The translations under genes and the position numbers were made by a program. From assembly GCA_019055375.1 (NCBI GenBank), contig JAHQIW010000938.1:1-64000 (forward strand): a stretch of DNA of 64,000 bases. Direction: 5' to 3'. Below are positions 59,610-64,000 of this stretch, piece by piece (the first letter of the stretch is position 1; every line of letters begins with the position of its first letter). The DNA comes from Parelaphostrongylus tenuis (lineage: Eukaryota; Nematoda; Chromadorea; Rhabditida; Metastrongylidae). Under the pieces are notes generated by a model. That model made no database searches. It was given only the letters and a program-made list of their open reading frames with translations, and had not been told where the DNA came from.

Positions 59610-59985
59610 AATATCTGACAACATATCTTGAGCCGTTCATGAGGTCTGTTATGGCGCTTATAAAATGCTAGACACGTATTTCGGCATTGAAGCCTCATCA
59701 GAGTAGCACGGTGCCTTTCGGTCCAGGCAATCCCTTTCAGGGAGATATACCTCCTGCATATAAAGGAGTCTACACCAAATTATTTCGAGATAGTATCCCT
59801 TGACAATGCAGGGACCAGCAATTGACCGCTCGTGGCTGGTAAATTGATCATACCTTTACACTCGAATATTTTTATGGACCTTGCTCAAACAAAATATAAC
59901 AACAGTGTTGATAAGTGCCATAACAGACGTCATAAGAAGTTCATGATATGTCATCAGATCATATACTGTTTAGAACGAGGTTTAT
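59610..59985. mobile_element. Fold-back element, family 1, one hammerhead left
   Basis: The left end ACAACATATCTTGAGCCGTT and the inverse near 59.95 kb define it. The left arm keeps a near-complete hammerhead on minus (59665-59709). The right arm has lost its copy through deletion, keeping only AAGTGCCATAACAGACGTCA. The middle phrase CTCGTGGCTGGTAAATTGAT is shared with the 46.5 and 50.7 kb copies. Confidence 0.65.
59665..59709 (-). ncRNA. Hammerhead ribozyme, family 1, near complete (GUC site)
   Basis: On minus: GUGCUA, two extra bases (CU), CUGAUGA, stem II GGC-UUCAAU-GCC, GAAA, U-ACGU-G (U-G pair in place of C-G) and a GUC site, then UAGCAU. All strictly conserved core bases are present. 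The CU insertion between stem I and the core is the main defect. Confidence 0.6.
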
Positions 59986-60624
59986 AAAAACAGTCGGATG
60001 AAAAGAGGCCAATGATCAGACCAAGGACTACATGAAGTTACAGAATAGTAAATGAATCACCCGTAAATTTACTTCTGAGATTTTCTTCACATGCTGAAAG
60101 AAGTGACTGGAAAATGGAAGAAAATAGCGATGATTGTAATTTAATGAAAGTATAGATGGAAAGAACTACCTTGAGTCGTAAATTGATAGAAGTAAACTGT
60201 TAATCTAGTGGCTTTGTAGCCGAATCTAACTGTTAAAACTATATGATTTAGCTCTAAAGATTGGTAAATACAGTAGACTGACGTAAGATCTGCAGTCTAT
60301 GCTTAACAAAAGAGTCTGCGAAGCAATCACTAAAACTGCGTGCGATCATTAATGTTAACAAAGCCATTATTGAATGATTTCAAGTTGTCAAATTATCATA
60401 TTTACGCCTTCAGCTACTATGTCGCTTGTAAGTTTCAATCAGTAGCTCTGTTCTCAAGAACTGTTGAGATAAGACTAGTAATTCGCTTCAAGAGTGATGT
60501 TAAGAAACCTTAAATTATCTTATTGGCAGTTTGGTTGTGATATCTTTGAGCTCAAGATCTAGTAAGATTTGGAGTTCATTCTGTCAACTTGGTTCGTTAG
60601 ACTGAATCCATTTGATCTATATTT

Positions 60625-60860
60625 TTTGCTTTTACTGCTTTTTATTTGTGGCATGATGTTGAAATATACATCTGAGATGACTGAGTGGTACGCAAAAACT
60701 TAACCATAGTCGAGAGTTGAACCCGCGTTTCACCCTCACCAAGGGCCTATGCTACCACTACACACCATGGCTATCACTTTACTACCACGCTTTCTTCGAT
60801 CCTATTCATCTGCATGAAGTGCTAATTGGTGTCGTTTTATGAACACGCATCGGGCAGGGA
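60625..60860 (-). mobile_element. tRNA-derived SINE, family A
   Basis: On minus: GTGTAGTGGTAGCATAGGCC (box A), then GGGTTCAACTCTCGAC (box B) and the body ending ACTCAGTCATCTCAG. Box B matches the GGTTCNANNCC consensus well. Confidence 0.65.
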
Positions 60861-61004
60861 GATTTCCATTCGATTGGGGTCAATCTCTCAATCTCTGGAT
60901 CTTGGATGGATCTTGATGAGCAGATACGGGGTTGCTAATAATAGATTATGAAACAAAAATAAATGACAATGGAGTCTATTGGATGCACGGAGCACAATAA
61001 AATG

Positions 61005-61085
61005 ATGGCTGAAGTTTTGGCGGTGTTGCAATCTTCAGAACCTGAAAAGGTCGAAGTGACATGCAATCTTCTCAGAACATTAGAC
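61005..61085. mobile_element. Hammerhead-like relic, family 4
   Basis: On minus: GTTCTGAAGATTGCAACACC followed by GCCAAAACTTCAGCC. CUGAAGA and a stem are visible, but GAAAC reads AAAAC and no clean cleavage triplet remains. Confidence 0.3.
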
Positions 61086-61899
61086 TAGGAACATAGTGCA
61101 CATAAACATGTTGTGAAAAAATCCCGACATGAACGTCAATATCTTTCCACGCTTATTTAAATCATTGGTACGAGGAACTCAAAGCGTTTCAGATTCGTTC
61201 CGAAAAATAAAAAAATGAGCCGCAACGATGAGTGCCTCGATATTACGCGTAATGTCGCGCGTTCTCAGATTGGTTTTAAAATGTGAGCCATCGTACTCCT
61301 CGCCCATGTAAGACGTAGTCTTGGCATTTACCATTCAATGAGCCCATCATAAAATTTTAAGCACTCATGCTTGATTATTTTTGCTTATGATGGGAAATAT
61401 CAGCCTCAAATCATCAGTGAGAAGAATAAGGATGCATAAAGTGATTACGCTTCCGACCTGCTTAGTTTTCGAATCATGTCCCTCATAAATTGACTTACTA
61501 GACCAGACTTAGGTAGCAGAGGCACTTAAAAATGCTTGTGCTATTGAGCGGGACTAGCATAATACGGCAAACAAAAAAATTTAAATTGGCATCGTTTTCT
61601 TTTATTTTGACTATTGACAAGTGGTGAATGATCTTATAAGGACAATATTATCAGTAAAGCGAAAATACCATGACGTCCGCCGATTAATTTCCACTCTCCC
61701 GTTGCCCAATATCTTAAAATTTCGCTTAACAATTTCGTGAGCAATATTAATTAATTTTAGCGAGATAATGGCGCTCTGTCGGATGCTTCTTTCTTAGTCG
61801 CTGATTGAATCCTTTTAGAATAGCAGCGTCAACTACTTGTAACTTTTTTGAAAAAATTTCATGGATTTGGTGGAGATGTTTGGTTGCCTCCTACTTCCA

Positions 61900-62160
61900 C
61901 TGTTGTTTCTCTATCCACGGCATAGAAACATATGCTTTTAGCCCCTTGAGAACCAGCGCTGATAGCCAGACGGCGCCGCGCCGTCGCTTGAGCGGCAGTA
62001 CTAAGGGGCGCCATCTGCGTCTCTGTCCGAGGATGTCGTGATGTCTGCGTCCGCGTTCCCTCAATCTCCTTTATTTTCCTACGAGCCGCCGTACAGTACC
62101 TGACTGAGACCGTGGAAAATTGAGAGTGAGAAAGGAGACAGAAGGAGAGCAATCCTTGGA
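61900..62160. other. GC-richer island, no gene assigned
   Basis: More GC than its surroundings (for example CGGCGCCGCGCCGTCGCTTG at ~61970) with open frames on both strands (124 codons minus, 78 plus). I see no recognised domain or splice pair. It could be a lone exon. Confidence 0.25.
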
Positions 62161-62484
62161 TATGGACAACCAGTTCCTGGGAAGCAGTCAGAAGCTGTAG
62201 CTCAAAGAGAACGACAAGATTATGTGAAAACAATTACAAAACAAGACCTGTTTGCTATAAATGATCTTGTAGATTGCGACACAATGAAATATTTCAATCG
62301 ATCTCAACTGCGAACGTTATTCATTGCTGCATTCTCTGTTATTTCACGTGTTCTACTTACTTCCTTCAGTCTATTATGCTCTCGAGATGATTTCCTGTAT
62401 CTCGTCCAATTTTCACCTCTACGAATAACTTAGTGAGCCTGTGTAGGTGGCTTTGGAAGGCTCATTAGTACATGAAAGACCCCA

Positions 62485-62620
62485 TGGTATGTCTAACCGA
62501 GCCCCGAAGGATGGATGGTTTGGTGGGACATGAGCGCTGAGATCGAACGATCAATCTTGTGTGCCAAGCAGAGCACTTAATCACTGCGCCACATGCGCTC
62601 CTCTCATTGAAAATGGATAA
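62485..62620 (-). mobile_element. tRNA-derived SINE or tRNA pseudogene
   Basis: On minus: GGAGCGCATGTGGCGCAGTG (box A region), GATTAAGTGCTC, then GATCGTTCGATCTCAGCGCTC (box B and closing strand). GAGCGC at the start can pair with GCGCTC at the end. The anticodon arm is not clean, so this is not a confident functional tRNA. Confidence 0.5.
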
Positions 62621-62744
62621 TGGGCGTTGCTCACTCAAAACACTTTTATGAAAATCTATTTACTAACATTCTATATTTTCGTGCGATGATGTTCCCCATA
62701 ATCGGAATTCAACTAAATAAGCTATTTCAATCTTCCAGTGTTTT

Positions 62745-63010
62745 TACCGCATTTTTCGCAGTGTTGTGATGTTTCACACATACTAGAAGAATTGAGTTGT
62801 AAAGTAAAAATTCGATCTCAGACGGAAGTCGAATCCGCGTTTCAACCATACCGGGGACGCGTGCTACCACTACACTACTGAGGTACATTCCCGCCACCAC
62901 TCATTCTCAACATTTCTATGTTAGCTGTCGAGCCACCGACCTTTAACAGGCTTGGTCGTGTATACGATTTTGCTTTATAGATCCAATTGAGCTGACAGCC
63001 ATTTTGATAA
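62745..63010 (-). mobile_element. tRNA-derived SINE, family A, well preserved
   Basis: On minus: GTGTAGTGGTAGCACGCGTC (box A), CGGTATGGTTGAAACGCGGA, TTCGACTTCCGTCTGAGATC (box B), body, and the end phrase CACAACACTGCGAAAAATGC. A fragment of the body repeats at 63035-63090. Confidence 0.7.
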
Positions 63011-63104
63011 GTAATAACTCGAAATTTTTAGTGTTCTTGCTGCATTCTTCGCAGTGTTACGATGTTTCATACATACTTAAGAGAATTGAATAAGACATAG
63101 AGAT

Positions 63105-63250
63105 GTTTAAGAATGAGTGGTGGCGCGAATGTAACCCGATGGTGTAGTGGTGGCGCGTCTCCAGTATGGAAGAAACGCGGGTTCTACTCTCGTCTGAGGC
63201 CGTGTTTTTGCTCTTCACTCAATCCTCTTAGGTACGTATGAGCTTTTTCC
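63105..63250 (+). mobile_element. tRNA-derived SINE, family A, plus orientation
   Basis: GATGGTGTAGTGGTGGCGCG (box A), CCAGTATGGAAGAAACGCGG, GTTCTACTCTCGTCTGAGGC (box B), then CACTCAATCCTCTTAGGTAC. It faces the 62.8 kb copy, so the two form an inverted pair with ~100 bases between them. Confidence 0.7.
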
Positions 63251-63259
63251 ATAAAATTC

Positions 63260-64000
63260 TATCACTGCATGATGATAGTGCTCCTTCGGAACGTGGATTC
63301 GTCTCTTCGCATCCATTATGCCGTCTGCGTCTGTCTTCCTACAAGATGAGTCCGCTTTTATCACAGGACGCAGCGCCCGCCATTACACTAGCTGAGTGAG
63401 ATTTTCCTTCATTTGAGGTTATATCGTTGATGGTAAACTAGAACCACCCTGTAATCGTAGGTAATTTAGCTTTTCTTTTGCTATCGTTTGTTCATGATCT
63501 GGAGCAGTGACACCTTTTTGGTGGATCGTCTGAATGGCTGTTCTTTCTGCGATATCGTGTCAGTCCTAGTGAAGACGACTATGTTAATGAGCTTGGAAAC
63601 AATCGGTTCGTGGATTAGGCATTAGCTAATGGTGATATGTGAGTCACCCATTATTTTGATCATGTGCCTCTTTCAGTTTTCACCGAATATTCTCTCTGAG
63701 TCTCTATATAGATTAAACTTTAGTTTTCCTAACACTCGTAGTTTATATTCTTTTTTACATTTTGCCATTTCCTCGATCTCTGTTAAAATAAGGATAACTT
63801 GAGCGAAAGGAACGATGATCCGTGCAGATGTTTGCGAGAGACAGTTCCTTGCTCCTGCAAGACATTCACATACCATAATGTGATCGACTTCGTTCCACAT
63901 GTCTCGTTGTATGTTTAACACTACAGTCTTCTTGTACAATGTTCTCAGTTGGGCTACCATAATCATAAAATAACAGAATAGCACTGTTCTTCTTTCTTGA
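63260..64000. other. No gene recognised at the window end
   Basis: AT-rich. A 103-codon minus frame (63673-63984) with five Cys residues (one in VCECLAGARNC) is open. It has no recognised domain and no clear splice sites in view. Confidence 0.35.

Overview
The window looks like nematode genomic DNA, most likely from a strongylid (hookworm-type) worm. It is AT-rich and sparsely coding. Introns end in short TTTTCAG-like acceptors, one gene is split into many small exons, and dispersed tRNA-derived and fold-back repeats are abundant. I see no bacterial operons, rRNA or CRISPR array. The species assignment is inference.

The only gene I can rebuild with confidence lies on the minus strand between about 23.2 and 13.0 kb. 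Twelve exons join in phase to a 527-residue open frame. It encodes a probable nuclear DNA-binding protein with a Psq/CENP-B-like helix-turn-helix (residues ~214-247), an AT-hook (~358-366) and a second HTH block of CENP-B/Tc5-transposase type (~367-436), flanked by low-complexity Q/S/P/M-rich segments. A likely poly(A) signal sits near 12.05 kb. The 5' end is open: exon 1 could be trans-spliced at its ATG, or further exons could lie upstream (candidate at 29.3 kb). Weaker exon-like islands lie at 26.4, 35.7, 41.7, 42.8-43.0 and 51.6-52.1 kb.

The rest is mostly intergenic or intronic DNA shaped by repeats. At least ten inverted-repeat (fold-back) elements recur at about 9.3, 14.3, 25.3, 25.7, 33.6, 37.8, 46.5, 50.7, 56.9 and 59.6 kb. 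Their arms carry type I hammerhead ribozyme motifs: CUGANGA, stem II, GAAA, a very short stem III, then a GUC or GUA cleavage triplet and a matching stem I. Copies at 9.55 kb and 26.09 kb have complete cores. Others are decayed to different degrees, and some stem pairs covary between copies. Arms face each other, so the ribozyme appears on the minus strand in the left arm and on the plus strand in the right arm. No reverse transcriptase or transposase frame is present, so these look like non-autonomous elements. Two tRNA-derived SINE families are also dispersed through the window.

Low-complexity landmarks are a ~690-base almost pure C/T tract (1.3-2.0 kb), a (CA)n block at 39.87 kb, a (TA)n block at 58.05 kb, a TCG run at 40.55 kb and a CTAC run at 38.52 kb. 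They create the longest open frames in the window, and I treat those frames as artefacts.
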